Shown here: piece after piece, positions 19,213 through 27,343 of the stretch
Numbering within the stretch: position 1 is the first letter of the stretch
How the letters are laid out: each line of letters starts with the position of its first letter
From: an uncultured Nitrospira sp.
GTDB lineage: Bacteria > Nitrospirota > Nitrospiria > Nitrospirales > Nitrospiraceae
Direction of reading: 5' to 3'
Length of the DNA: 64,000 nucleotides
Assembly (NCBI GenBank): GCA_902500715.1
Contig: CABVRO010000002.1
Coordinates: forward strand, 32,551-96,550
Program-made: the position numbers and the translations under genes
The notes under the pieces: model-generated
The model's database searches: none
Told to the model about the DNA's origin: nothing
Seen by the model: the letters and a program-made list of their open reading frames with translations, nothing else

Positions 19213-20352
19213 ATGAAAGTGGTCTCGATCATCGGAGCCCGACCCCAGTTTATCAAGTGTGCGCCGGTGTCCCGTGCGTTGCGGTCTGTTGCCAGAGAGG
19301 TCGTGGTTCATACCGGACAACATTATGACGACAGCATGAGCGGGGTGTTCTTTCGAGAGCTCGGCATTGCCGATCCTGATTATCACCTCGGCGTCGGCTC
19401 AGGGACTCATGGGCAGCAAACGGGGAATATGCTGAAAGGCGTAGAAGAGATTCTTCTGAAGGAACAGCCCGAGCTGGTTCTGGTGTATGGCGACACCAAC
19501 TCGACGGTGGCCGGGGCATTGGCGGCGGTGAAACTTCACGTGCCGGTCGCGCATGTCGAGGCGGGGTTGCGCAGTTTCAATCGCCGAATGCCGGAGGAAA
19601 TCAACCGGGTGGTGACCGATCAGCTGTCCACGCTCTTATTATGCCCGACCGACACTGCCGTGGACAATCTACGGCGCGAGGGTGTGACACAGGGTGTGCA
19701 CCTGGTCGGCGATGTCATGTACGACGCGCTGCTGGACAATGTCGAGCGGGCCCAGTCGACATCGACTGTCCTCGAACGACTGGGACTGTTCCCACAAGAA
19801 TATCTGCTGGCAACGGTACATCGTGCGGAGAATACCGATCGATTAGACCTGCTCGAGGGCATCATGTCGGCACTGAACCTCCTCGCCGACTCCGGACGGG
19901 TTGTTGTGTTTCCCGTTCATCCGAGAACCAGAAAGCAGTTAGGGACGCTCTCCTTCACACCGTCTCCGCGCCTCCTCCTGATCGAACCCGTATCGTACTT
20001 GGATATGGTGCGTTTGGAAGGTATGGCCCACGCGATCGTGACCGACTCGGGGGGAATACAGAAGGAAGCCTGGTGGCTGCGTGTACCCTGCATTACACTT
20101 CGCGAGGAGACCGAATGGGTCGAAACGGTTGCGAGTGGATGGAACTGTTTGGTCGGGGCGGTAACGGATCGAATTGTCTCTGCGGTTGGCGCAGCCAGGT
20201 CCGGGCGGGCCGACACGCAGCCCTACACAAGGGGAGAGGCTGCGCGGTCCATCGCACAGAGACTCGCCGCGTTCGCTTCAGATCGAGGGACCGCCGATGG
20301 TGTGTCGTGTTCCCCGTCCCAAGCGCGCCATAGTTGCCCGACCTGTTCGTAG
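19213..20352 (+). CDS. UDP-N-acetylglucosamine 2-epimerase (non-hydrolysing, WecB/WbpI-like)
   Basis: A 379-residue enzyme of the WecB/WbpI family. Diagnostic segments are 'SIIGARPQFIKCAPV' at the start, 'YGDTNSTVAGALAA', 'HVEAGLRSFNRRMPEEINR' and 'TDSGGIQKEAWWLRVPC' with the allosteric and catalytic residues. The start ATG 19213 aligns with the family; an upstream in-frame start at 19180 adds residues without homology. With the WbpB-WbpD fusion and the WbpE-like enzyme in this locus it fits epimerisation of a UDP-2,3-diacetamido uronic acid, though plain UDP-GlcNAc to UDP-ManNAc is equally possible. Confidence 0.88.
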   Translation: MKVVSIIGARPQFIKCAPVSRALRSVAREVVVHTGQHYDDSMSGVFFRELGIADPDYHLGVGSGTHGQQTGNMLKGVEEILLKEQPELVLVYGDTNSTVAGALAAVKLHVPVAHVEAGLRSFNRRMPEEINRVVTDQLSTLLLCPTDTAVDNLRREGVTQGVHLVGDVMYDALLDNVERAQSTSTVLERLGLFPQEYLLATVHRAENTDRLDLLEGIMSALNLLADSGRVVVFPVHPRTRKQLGTLSFTPSPRLLLIEPVSYLDMVRLEGMAHAIVTDSGGIQKEAWWLRVPCITLREETEWVETVASGWNCLVGAVTDRIVSAVGAARSGRADTQPYTRGEAARSIAQRLAAFASDRGTADGVSCSPSQARHSCPTCS

Positions 20353-20378
20353 TCGATCGTTCCCACCCTGACAGGGCA

Positions 20379-21326
20379 ATGGAAGGTATGCATCGCCGGA
20401 TTCAGTGGCCAGACGGCAAGTCCTTTGCGTTTACCATTTTCGATGACCCCGATCATCAGGGCAGCGGGAGTGTCGAACCGGTCTATTCCCTGTTGTCGGA
20501 ACTGGGGTTCCGGACCACCGTGTCGGTCTGGCCGCTTCGGGGATCGGGTCGTCCTCGAATCGGAGGTGTCACCTGCGAGGATCCCGCGTATCGAGCGTGG
20601 ATCCTCGACTTGCAGCGCAAGGGATTCGAAGTCGCCCTGCACAATGCCACGTATCATACCTCCTCGCGTCAGGAAACACACGATGGCCTGGAGCGGTTTA
20701 AGACGTTGTTCGGCCATTACCCGCATAGCATGGCCAATCACACCGGCTGCAGAGAAAGTATCTATTGGGGGCGCGACCGCCTGTCCGGTGCGCATCGGTG
20801 GATCTATGACCTCCTGCATCCCCGCCAGTCTCCAGATGAATTCGAAGGACATATCGAACACAGCCCGCTCTTCTGGGGCGATCTCTGCCGTGAAAAAGTT
20901 CGCTATGTGAGAAACTTTACATTTTCGGAAATCAACACGCTGAAGGCCTGCCCGATGATGCCGTACCATGACCCCGACCGTCCCTTCGTGCAGTCCTGGT
21001 TTGCCGGGACGGAAGGACCCTGCGTCACCACGTTTACGGATATGCTGCGCGAGGAGAACCAGGATCGGCTCGCCGCGGAGGGGGGAGCCTCTATCGTGTA
21101 CACGCATTTTTCTCAAGGTTTCGTGGAACAGAACCGTGTGCAGCCGGAGTTCGAGAGGCTCATGAGGCGTTTGAGCCGTTTGAACGGCTGGTTTGTTCCG
21201 GCTCACACCCTGCTGGACTTCCTCGCCACCAAGCGACAGGGGCAATCCCTTGCGGTTGCCGATCGATCGAGAGTCGAACGTCGCTGGTTGCTGCAGAAAA
21301 TGTTTAAAACGAGAGGCCGGTCCTAA
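20379..21326 (+). CDS. NodB-like polysaccharide deacetylase family protein
   Basis: About 315 residues from ATG 20379, separated from the epimerase gene by 26 bp. The N-terminal 'FAFTIFDDPDHQG' holds the two Asp of CE4 motif 1, and 'FEVALHNATYHTSSR' has the H-x-x-x-x-H type metal motif. A late His occurs in 'IVYTHFSQGFVEQN'. The protein is more divergent than the deacetylase encoded at 18.2 kb, and motif 3 is not evident, so the activity is less sure. The locus thus has two deacetylase-like proteins of different subfamilies. Confidence 0.7.
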   Translation: MEGMHRRIQWPDGKSFAFTIFDDPDHQGSGSVEPVYSLLSELGFRTTVSVWPLRGSGRPRIGGVTCEDPAYRAWILDLQRKGFEVALHNATYHTSSRQETHDGLERFKTLFGHYPHSMANHTGCRESIYWGRDRLSGAHRWIYDLLHPRQSPDEFEGHIEHSPLFWGDLCREKVRYVRNFTFSEINTLKACPMMPYHDPDRPFVQSWFAGTEGPCVTTFTDMLREENQDRLAAEGGASIVYTHFSQGFVEQNRVQPEFERLMRRLSRLNGWFVPAHTLLDFLATKRQGQSLAVADRSRVERRWLLQKMFKTRGRS

Positions 21327-21407
21327 CCCGCCAGGGACGTGCCGCGGTACTCGCATCCGCATGTTCCTCGATCTTTTCGATGTCGGGCCTGACCCACCAC
21401 GGTCGCC

Positions 21408-22484
21408 ATGTATCAGTATGAGCTGCTGAACGTGTCGGATGAGCGCCTATGGGACGAAGTGGAGTCCCGCGCAGGCAGCACCGTCTTTCAGACCCGTGCC
21501 TGGATCTCCTTCATCGCCGCCACGCAGCGCGCTGTTCCTGTCGTCCTCGGGATACGAGATGCCGGTGGCTTCGTCGGGTACTTCATCGGCTTGATCGTCC
21601 AGCGCCTGGGTGTGCGCATTCTTGGCAGTCCTTTCCCCGGCTGGAGCACCGACTATATGGGGTTCATTTTAGAGCCCGGAAGTTGTCGCACGTCGGCGCT
21701 TCACGGATTGTTTGACTTTGCATTCGAACGTCTCGGGTGTGCTCATGTGGAAGTCATGGATCGACAGTTCACCACGCAGGATCTGAACCAGGTGGGAATA
21801 CGGTACCGTCTGTACCAAGGTTTTGCGATTGATCTGTCGTTGGATGAGGCTGCGCTCTTCGCGAACTTCACGAGTGCCTGTCGCCGTTGCATTCGGAAGG
21901 CAGACAAGGAGGGCGTGCTGGTCGAAGTGGCGCCGGTTGAGGGATTCGCCGAGGAGTATTTTGCGCAGCTGAAGGATGTTTTCGCAAGGCAGGGCCTCGT
22001 ACCGACGTACGGTCTCGATCGCGTCAGGCAGTTGATCGCCCGCCTGCACCCAGCCGGTCAAGTGCTCTTGGTGCGTGCGCGCGATCGTAGCGGCCGTTCC
22101 ATTGCCACGGGTATTTTTCCTTACCTTCACGGGGTGATGTATTTTTGGGGTGGCGCGAGTTGGCGGGAGTTTCAGATTCTGCGTCCTAATCAAGCGGTGC
22201 ACTGGTTTGCCATGAAATATGCCAAGGCGCACGGCGTCCATACATACGATCTGGGTGGCGCGGGCGAGTATAAGCGTCAGTATGGCGGCCGTGCGATCAG
22301 CACCCCATGGATCAGAAAGTCAAAGTACGCGTGGCTGGAGTCAGCGCGTGCGCTCGCACAAAAGGCGTTCAGCGTCCGTCAGCAGATGCTGGGGAAGTGG
22401 CGTCTCCGCCTCGCGAGGAATCGAGAGGCATCCGTTAATCCGTCGGCGGGCAATAGTAACAACCACGAACCCGTAACCTCATAG
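21408..22484 (+). CDS. FemAB-like GNAT acyltransferase
   Basis: A 358-residue protein of the FemAB/GNAT (BioF2-like) type: 'STVFQTRAWISFIAAT' at the N-terminus, 'FTSACRRCIRKADKEGV' as the R-x-x-I-R-K-A motif at about residue 155, then 'MYFWGGASWREFQILRPNQ' and 'HTYDLGGAGEYKRQYG' near the C-terminus. FemAB proteins attach aminoacyl groups. Members in exosortase-associated polysaccharide loci are recognised as a subgroup (PEP-CTERM/XrtA-associated FemAB), and this locus contains an exosortase. It may acylate an amino group exposed by the two deacetylases; that link is inference. Confidence 0.8.
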   Translation: MYQYELLNVSDERLWDEVESRAGSTVFQTRAWISFIAATQRAVPVVLGIRDAGGFVGYFIGLIVQRLGVRILGSPFPGWSTDYMGFILEPGSCRTSALHGLFDFAFERLGCAHVEVMDRQFTTQDLNQVGIRYRLYQGFAIDLSLDEAALFANFTSACRRCIRKADKEGVLVEVAPVEGFAEEYFAQLKDVFARQGLVPTYGLDRVRQLIARLHPAGQVLLVRARDRSGRSIATGIFPYLHGVMYFWGGASWREFQILRPNQAVHWFAMKYAKAHGVHTYDLGGAGEYKRQYGGRAISTPWIRKSKYAWLESARALAQKAFSVRQQMLGKWRLRLARNREASVNPSAGNSNNHEPVTS

Positions 22485-22492
22485 GTGTATCG

Positions 22493-23641
22493 ATGAATGT
22501 TCCACTTCTCGATCTGAAAGCGCAGCACGAACCAATTCGCAAAGATCTTCTCGTCGCAATGGAGCGTGTCCTGGATCAAAACAACTTCATCCTCGGGCGC
22601 GAGGTAAAGGAACTTGAAGCACAGGTGGCTGCCTATTCCCAGACGCGGTTTGCCGTGGGGGTGTCGTCCGGGACCGATGCGTTGCTCGCTGCGCTGATGG
22701 CGGTGGACATCAAGGCGGGAGATGAAGTCATCACCACACCGTTGTCGTTTTTTGCGACGGTGGGCGCCATCGTCCGGCTCGGTGCGAGGCCGGTATTCGT
22801 GGACATCGATCCCGTCACCTATAACCTCGATCCGGGTCTGGTCGAGACGGCGGTGACGGCTCGTACCAAGGCCATCATTCCAGTCCATCTGTACGGTCAG
22901 TGTGCCGATATGGCACCCATTCTCGAGATTGCGGCGAAACACGGGCTCGCTGTCGTGGAAGATGCGGCGCAGGCCATCGGGTCTGAATATCGGGACGGTC
23001 GGCGGGCGGGCAGCATGGGCACGATGGGTTGCTTCTCATTTTTTCCCAGCAAGAATCTCGGTGGCTTGGGCGATGGCGGTATGGTCGTCACGAACAATGA
23101 GAAACTTGCCGAACGGTTGCAAGTGCTGCGGGTACAGGGCGGCAAGCCGAAGTACTACCACCGCGTCATCGGCGGGAATTTCCGGCTCGATACCCTGCAA
23201 GCGGCGGTGCTGAGCGTCAAGTTGCCCTACTTAGATCGTTGGACGGCTTTGAGGCAGACACACGCTGAACTCTATGAATCCCTGTTTCATGAAGCAAGGA
23301 TCGAAGGCACATTCGGTGTTCGCTTGCCGCAGGCCGTCTACAAGCAGGACGGGGTCGAGCATTATCATATCTACAATCAGTTCGTCATGGCCGTGCCGAA
23401 GCGGGATGCCTTGCGCGACTATCTCAAAGAGAAGGGCATCGGTACTGAAATTTACTACCCGGTTCCGTTGCATCTCCAGGAATGCCTCGTAACACTTGGG
23501 CATCGGGAGGGCGACTACCCTGAGGCCGAACGGGCCTGCCGGGAGTTGGTCGCCTTGCCTATCTATCCGGAGCTGCACGAAGAGCAGCAACGGTACGTCG
23601 CAGAGAGCGTGTGTGCAGGGTTGGCTGCGTTGCAGTCATGA
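22493..23641 (+). CDS. DegT/DnrJ/EryC1/StrS aminotransferase (WbpE-like)
   Basis: A 382-residue PLP-dependent sugar aminotransferase. Key segments are 'VPLLDLKAQHEPIRKDL', 'GVSSGTDALLAALMA', 'VVEDAAQAIGSEYRDG' and the PLP-lysine motif 'FSFFPSKNLGGLGDGG'. The FFPSKNLG version and 'GGNFRLDTLQAAVL' are typical of the WbpE/WlbC group, which aminates the 3-keto sugar made by WbpB. It starts 8 bp after the FemAB-like gene. Together with the WbpB-WbpD fusion it would complete amination and acetylation at C3. Confidence 0.87.
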   Translation: MNVPLLDLKAQHEPIRKDLLVAMERVLDQNNFILGREVKELEAQVAAYSQTRFAVGVSSGTDALLAALMAVDIKAGDEVITTPLSFFATVGAIVRLGARPVFVDIDPVTYNLDPGLVETAVTARTKAIIPVHLYGQCADMAPILEIAAKHGLAVVEDAAQAIGSEYRDGRRAGSMGTMGCFSFFPSKNLGGLGDGGMVVTNNEKLAERLQVLRVQGGKPKYYHRVIGGNFRLDTLQAAVLSVKLPYLDRWTALRQTHAELYESLFHEARIEGTFGVRLPQAVYKQDGVEHYHIYNQFVMAVPKRDALRDYLKEKGIGTEIYYPVPLHLQECLVTLGHREGDYPEAERACRELVALPIYPELHEEQQRYVAESVCAGLAALQS

Positions 23642-23901
23642 TACGTAGTAGTGCGAATGTCTGCCGCGGTGCAGTCGGTCGTGGTCGCGAGCGTCCCGCC
23701 GGGAGATGAGCCGCCATAGGTAGACGGTTTTCCGCAATCCGGCGTCACATTCTACCTCCTTTGTATCGCGATCCCTCCTGTAAGGGTCTTCTTTGGTGAG
23801 AGAACCACGGACATGTTTCTCCACGTTCAAGTTGGAGCGCAGGACGGTGCCTGCAGAAGGACGCGCGTCGTTCTGATCCCTGTCCTACAAAAGGTGTTGC
23901 C

Positions 23902-24405
23902 ATGACGAGTCGGGAGCAGCTGATCAGAGCCAGACTTGCCATCCTTACGATGGCGGCGGAGCTCAAGAATGTGGTGAGGGCCTGCCGGTTAGCCGGAGTG
24001 AGTCGATCTCACTTTTATGCGATGAAGAGGGCCTACGAGACGCAGGGGAAGGAGGGGTTGGCTCCGCGCGCCCGCCGGAAACCGCTGATGCCTAATCGGA
24101 CCCCTGCTTCGTTGGAACGGCATATCCTCTCGAAAACATACGAGAATCCGTCTGTCAGCTATCTCAGGCTTGCGGGACAAATTCAGCTCGACGGGGTCGC
24201 CGTGACGCCTGCGATGGTTCGGTATGTCTGGCAACGGGAGAGATTATCGACCCGTGCCGCCCGTATCCAGTGGGTCAAAATGATGGATCGGCGGAGTCGC
24301 GCGTCCGGTCTTGCGCTGACAGAGGTCGGAGAAGGAGGTGACCGTCTCCAGGTCGCTGTCAGGACAATTCCCGCCTCCGCCGGATCGAAGCGACTGTCAT
24401 GGTGA
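23902..24405 (+). pseudogene. Truncated IS481-like transposase N-terminus (helix-turn-helix)
   Basis: A 167-codon frame. Residues 1-125 match the N-terminal DNA-binding half of IS481-type transposases: 'VVRACRLAGVSRSHFYAMK' is the helix-turn-helix, followed by 'GLAPRARRKPLMPNRTP' and 'VTPAMVRYVWQRERL'. The DDE catalytic domain that should follow is absent: after about residue 135 the sequence loses similarity and stops, and no continuation is found in other frames. It is therefore a remnant. Capture as a DNA-binding regulator of the exosortase locus is possible but unproven. Confidence 0.65.
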
Positions 24406-24467
24406 ATGCGGGTTGGTGGTGCATGTGTTCACGGGACTCGAACTAAGTATTTGCCCTGTAATTTCTC

Positions 24468-24496
24468 TTGACGCACATGTTTCAAAACGAGACAAT
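24468..24496 (+). promoter_or_regulatory. Possible sigma70-type promoter
   Basis: TTGACG at 24468-24473 and GACAAT at 24491-24496 are separated by 17 bp. The pair lies about 150 bp upstream of the small PEP-CTERM-like gene and after the transposase remnant. The match is good at -35 and fair at -10; there is no experimental support. Confidence 0.4.
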
Positions 24497-24648
24497 GTGC
24501 CGGGTCGAATCGATTGCAATATGCCGTCACTGATACGTCGCCGGTTGTAGAATTCCGGTTGCGGGGTGGTCAGGCGACGCGAACGGGTAGTGTTTATGGT
24601 GTGAGTGGGGCCGGGCGGTAGTCATCTTAAATGAAAGGAGGAGTGGTG

Positions 24649-24810
24649 ATGATGATGTTGCACATGGGGAATTGGTACAACTGGATTATCGGCATTATCA
24701 ATGGAGGAACGGGCAACGGTGGCTCGGTTCCTGTCCCCGGAACGTTGCTGGCGTTTGGCCTCGGCTTCGCAGCCTTTGTGGCCTGGCGGGCAAAGCGCGT
24801 GGAAGAATAG
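24649..24810 (+). CDS. 53-residue PEP-CTERM-like sorting-signal protein
   Basis: The frame runs ATG 24649 to TAG 24810. A strong AAAGGAGG ribosome site at 24633-24640 supports this start over the in-frame ATG 24631, which overlaps that site. The first 26 residues are short and rich in Gly, Trp and Asn ('GNWYNWIIGIINGG'). Residues 27-53 are a tripartite exosortase sorting signal: the motif 'VPVPGTLL' (Pro-Val-Pro in place of Pro-Glu-Pro), a hydrophobic stretch 'LAFGLGFAAFVAW', and a basic end 'RAKRVEE'. The exosortase gene follows 266 bp downstream. There is no typical cleavable signal peptide, which is odd for an exosortase substrate. It is probably the dedicated or model substrate of this locus. 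Confidence 0.75.
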   Translation: MMMLHMGNWYNWIIGIINGGTGNGGSVPVPGTLLAFGLGFAAFVAWRAKRVEE

Positions 24811-25076
24811 CGCCGATTCTGCCGAATGGGCTCGGCCGCTCGCGTGAAGCGATTCTGCGAGCGGCCACCTTCAATCCTCAGTGGTTGTTCGCCGTCCGTC
24901 CTTCTGGGTATTTCCCCGCTTCTTCATGCGACACAGCTGAACGTGATAGGTCGAGCTCGTCAGGGACCTGAACAGGTCTTGGCTCTCGACCATGTGTCTC
25001 GCATGGGGAGCCGGTCTTGCGGGTGAGTCCTTGCCCCGCCGAGATACCGCTCTGTAACCATCCCTGGCGTGATGTC

Positions 25077-26045
25077 ATGAAAATAGTCGATCAGCTCTTC
25101 TCCGGGCCTGCGTGGCCTGCGCCGTCCGTGTGGCGGGAATGGCAGACGGCAGGAGCGATTCTCTCTACGGCGGCTCTCTGTATTGCCGCGCTCTTCTGGC
25201 CGACCATTCAATCGATGATCGACGTGTGGGCGAGTTCGCGAACCTTTGCTCACGGGTTCCTGGTGTTGCCGATCGTCGGGTATCTCGTCTGGTCTTCCCG
25301 TGGCCGACTGGTGTTGCTGGTGCCATCTCCCAATGCCTGGGGTGTGGCGGCTTTAGTGGGAACGGGGATCCTGTGGGGAGCGGGACGACGAGCTGATTTG
25401 ATATGGCTCCAACAGGCGTCGGTCGTGGCGCTCTTACCCGGGCTGGTCTGGACGATCTATGGAACGGAAATTGTACGAAGGCTGTCCTGGCCGCTCGGGT
25501 TCCTCATCTTTCTTCTTCCCGTCGGGACGTCCCTCGAACCATGGCTTCAGGACATCACGGCATGGCTTATTCTCCGTGGCCTCGATCTGACGGGTATCGC
25601 CTATGTCTATCGAGACTACTCCATCACCGTCGGTCGGGCTGTGTGGGAAGTCGCCCCTGACTGCGGCGGGCTTCGGTATCTGCTCCCGGGCCTTTCTTTG
25701 GCCTATGCCTTCGCCGCCTTAACCTACCGGCACCCGGCTCGGCGAGTGCTGTTTCTGTTCTTCTGTGCGGTCGTCTTGATGGTCGCCAACGGTCTTCGCG
25801 CCTATGGCGTCATTGTCGGGAATCACCTCGGCATTGCGGCGGGTGCCGACCATCGCCTGTTCAGCTACACGATCTATGGGGTAACCATGCCCTGCTTGCT
25901 CTGGCTGGGCCTCAAATGGAAACAGCGACCTGCCGCCGGCGCGGGAATGGGCTCCAGTTCCGCCGAGCGGTTCGATGCCGGTAAAGCAATCGTCGCCTCG
26001 CTCGTCGGGGTCGGCGGGTTGTTCCTCGTGCGTGTCTCCCTGTAG
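25077..26045 (+). CDS. Exosortase (EpsH-like transpeptidase)
   Basis: About 322 residues with eight or so membrane helices. It carries the exosortase catalytic set: Cys196 in 'WEVAPDCGGLRYLLPG', Arg241 in 'VANGLRAYGVIVGNHL', and His259 in 'GADHRLFSYTIYG'. The N-terminal 'SRTFAHGFLVLPIVGYLVW' is also a family signature. The enzyme is expected to cleave PEP-CTERM-type tails at the membrane and join the protein to an acceptor made by the polysaccharide locus. ATG 25077 is chosen; an in-frame GTG/TTG frame upstream lacks homology. There is no fused EpsI domain, unlike many exosortase A proteins, so the subtype is left open. Confidence 0.9.
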   Translation: MKIVDQLFSGPAWPAPSVWREWQTAGAILSTAALCIAALFWPTIQSMIDVWASSRTFAHGFLVLPIVGYLVWSSRGRLVLLVPSPNAWGVAALVGTGILWGAGRRADLIWLQQASVVALLPGLVWTIYGTEIVRRLSWPLGFLIFLLPVGTSLEPWLQDITAWLILRGLDLTGIAYVYRDYSITVGRAVWEVAPDCGGLRYLLPGLSLAYAFAALTYRHPARRVLFLFFCAVVLMVANGLRAYGVIVGNHLGIAAGADHRLFSYTIYGVTMPCLLWLGLKWKQRPAAGAGMGSSSAERFDAGKAIVASLVGVGGLFLVRVSL

Positions 26046-26185
26046 CTGCTCTCCGGGTTCTTCCAGTTGGTCGCACCTTTGCGTTCGATGGCCTCCGTCG
26101 GGCAGTCCGTTCCGTTCAGGAACGGCGACGTCCTCAACATCGCATCGTTCTCCATATTTCCCCGTTGTCTGAGAGGAAATGCACT

Positions 26186-27343
26186 ATGGCCGACTATCTT
26201 CCTTTTCATGTTCCCGACATCGACGACGACGATATCGACGCAGTCGTGGGAGTGCTTCGGTCAGGTTGGCTGACGACCGGCAGCAAGGCTCGGCAATTCG
26301 AGCAAGAGTTTGCCGCTAAGGTTGGCGCGCGGTATGCGGTGGCGCTGAACTCCTGCACGGCGGCGCTACATCTGGCACTGGAGGCCATCGGTCTTTCGGA
26401 GGGGGACGAAGTCATCGTTCCCACCATGACTTTTGCCGCTTCGGCGGAAGTCGTTACCTATTTCAAGGCCAAACCTGTGCTCGTCGATTGCGTTCCGACG
26501 ACTTTGAACATAGATCCCGACCTCGTTGAGCGGGCCGTCACGCCCCGGACGAAAGCGGTGATCCCCGTTCACTTCGCCGGCCAGCCCTGCGACATGACCC
26601 GGATTCTTGAGATTGCGCGTCGCCACGGTCTTCGGGTGATTGAAGATGCGGCCCACGCCTTTCCGGCTTCCTACAAGGGTAGGGCGATCGGGAGCATCGG
26701 TGACTGCACCTGCTTCTCGTTCTACGCCACGAAAAATATTACGACCGGCGAGGGCGGGATGGTCACGACCGACGACCCCGAGTGGGCGGATCGAATCCGG
26801 AGGATGAGCCTGCACGGGCTGAGTCGCGATGCCTGGAAGCGTTATACGAACCAGGGGTCCTGGTACTACGAGATCGTCGCGCCGGGGTTCAAATACAATC
26901 TCACCGACATGGCGGCGGCGTTGGGACTGTCGCAGCTGCACAAGGCCGAGCGATTCTGGAAAACACGGGAGCGCTATGCCGCGCTCTATGCAGAGGGGTT
27001 TCGAGATCTCCCGGAGATCGCTCCATTGGCCACCCGGGATGAGGTACAGCACGCCTGGCATCTCTATGCGATTCAACTCGATCCGGATCGGTTACGCATC
27101 ACCCGTGAGGAATTTATCGAACGACTGCAACACAAGCAGATCGGATGCAGTGTCCATTTCATCCCGCTCCACTTGCACCCGTACTACCGCCGCACCGGCG
27201 GCTATCGTCCCGAAGATTTTCCAGTCGCGAGCCGCGCCTTTACGGGGATGGTCTCGCTCCCTCTCTATTCGAAGATGGCTGAAAGCGACGTGCATCGGAC
27301 GATTGCCGCCGTGCGCGAGTTGGTACTGGAGGTTCGGCGATGA
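26186..27343 (+). CDS. DegT/DnrJ/EryC1/StrS aminotransferase (PglE/PseC/ArnB-like)
   Basis: A 385-residue PLP enzyme: 'GWLTTGSKARQFEQEFAA' at the start, 'ALNSCTAALHLALEAIG', 'VIEDAAHAFPASYKG', and the PLP-lysine in 'CFSFYATKNITTGEGG'. 'TTGS' and 'YATKNITTGEGG' are typical of the group that aminates UDP-4-keto-6-deoxy sugars (PglE, PseC, ArnB). It overlaps the next gene (a PglC-PglF-like fusion) by 4 bp (ATGA). A 4-keto sugar from the dehydratase half of that fusion is therefore the probable substrate. Confidence 0.87.
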   Translation: MADYLPFHVPDIDDDDIDAVVGVLRSGWLTTGSKARQFEQEFAAKVGARYAVALNSCTAALHLALEAIGLSEGDEVIVPTMTFAASAEVVTYFKAKPVLVDCVPTTLNIDPDLVERAVTPRTKAVIPVHFAGQPCDMTRILEIARRHGLRVIEDAAHAFPASYKGRAIGSIGDCTCFSFYATKNITTGEGGMVTTDDPEWADRIRRMSLHGLSRDAWKRYTNQGSWYYEIVAPGFKYNLTDMAAALGLSQLHKAERFWKTRERYAALYAEGFRDLPEIAPLATRDEVQHAWHLYAIQLDPDRLRITREEFIERLQHKQIGCSVHFIPLHLHPYYRRTGGYRPEDFPVASRAFTGMVSLPLYSKMAESDVHRTIAAVRELVLEVRR

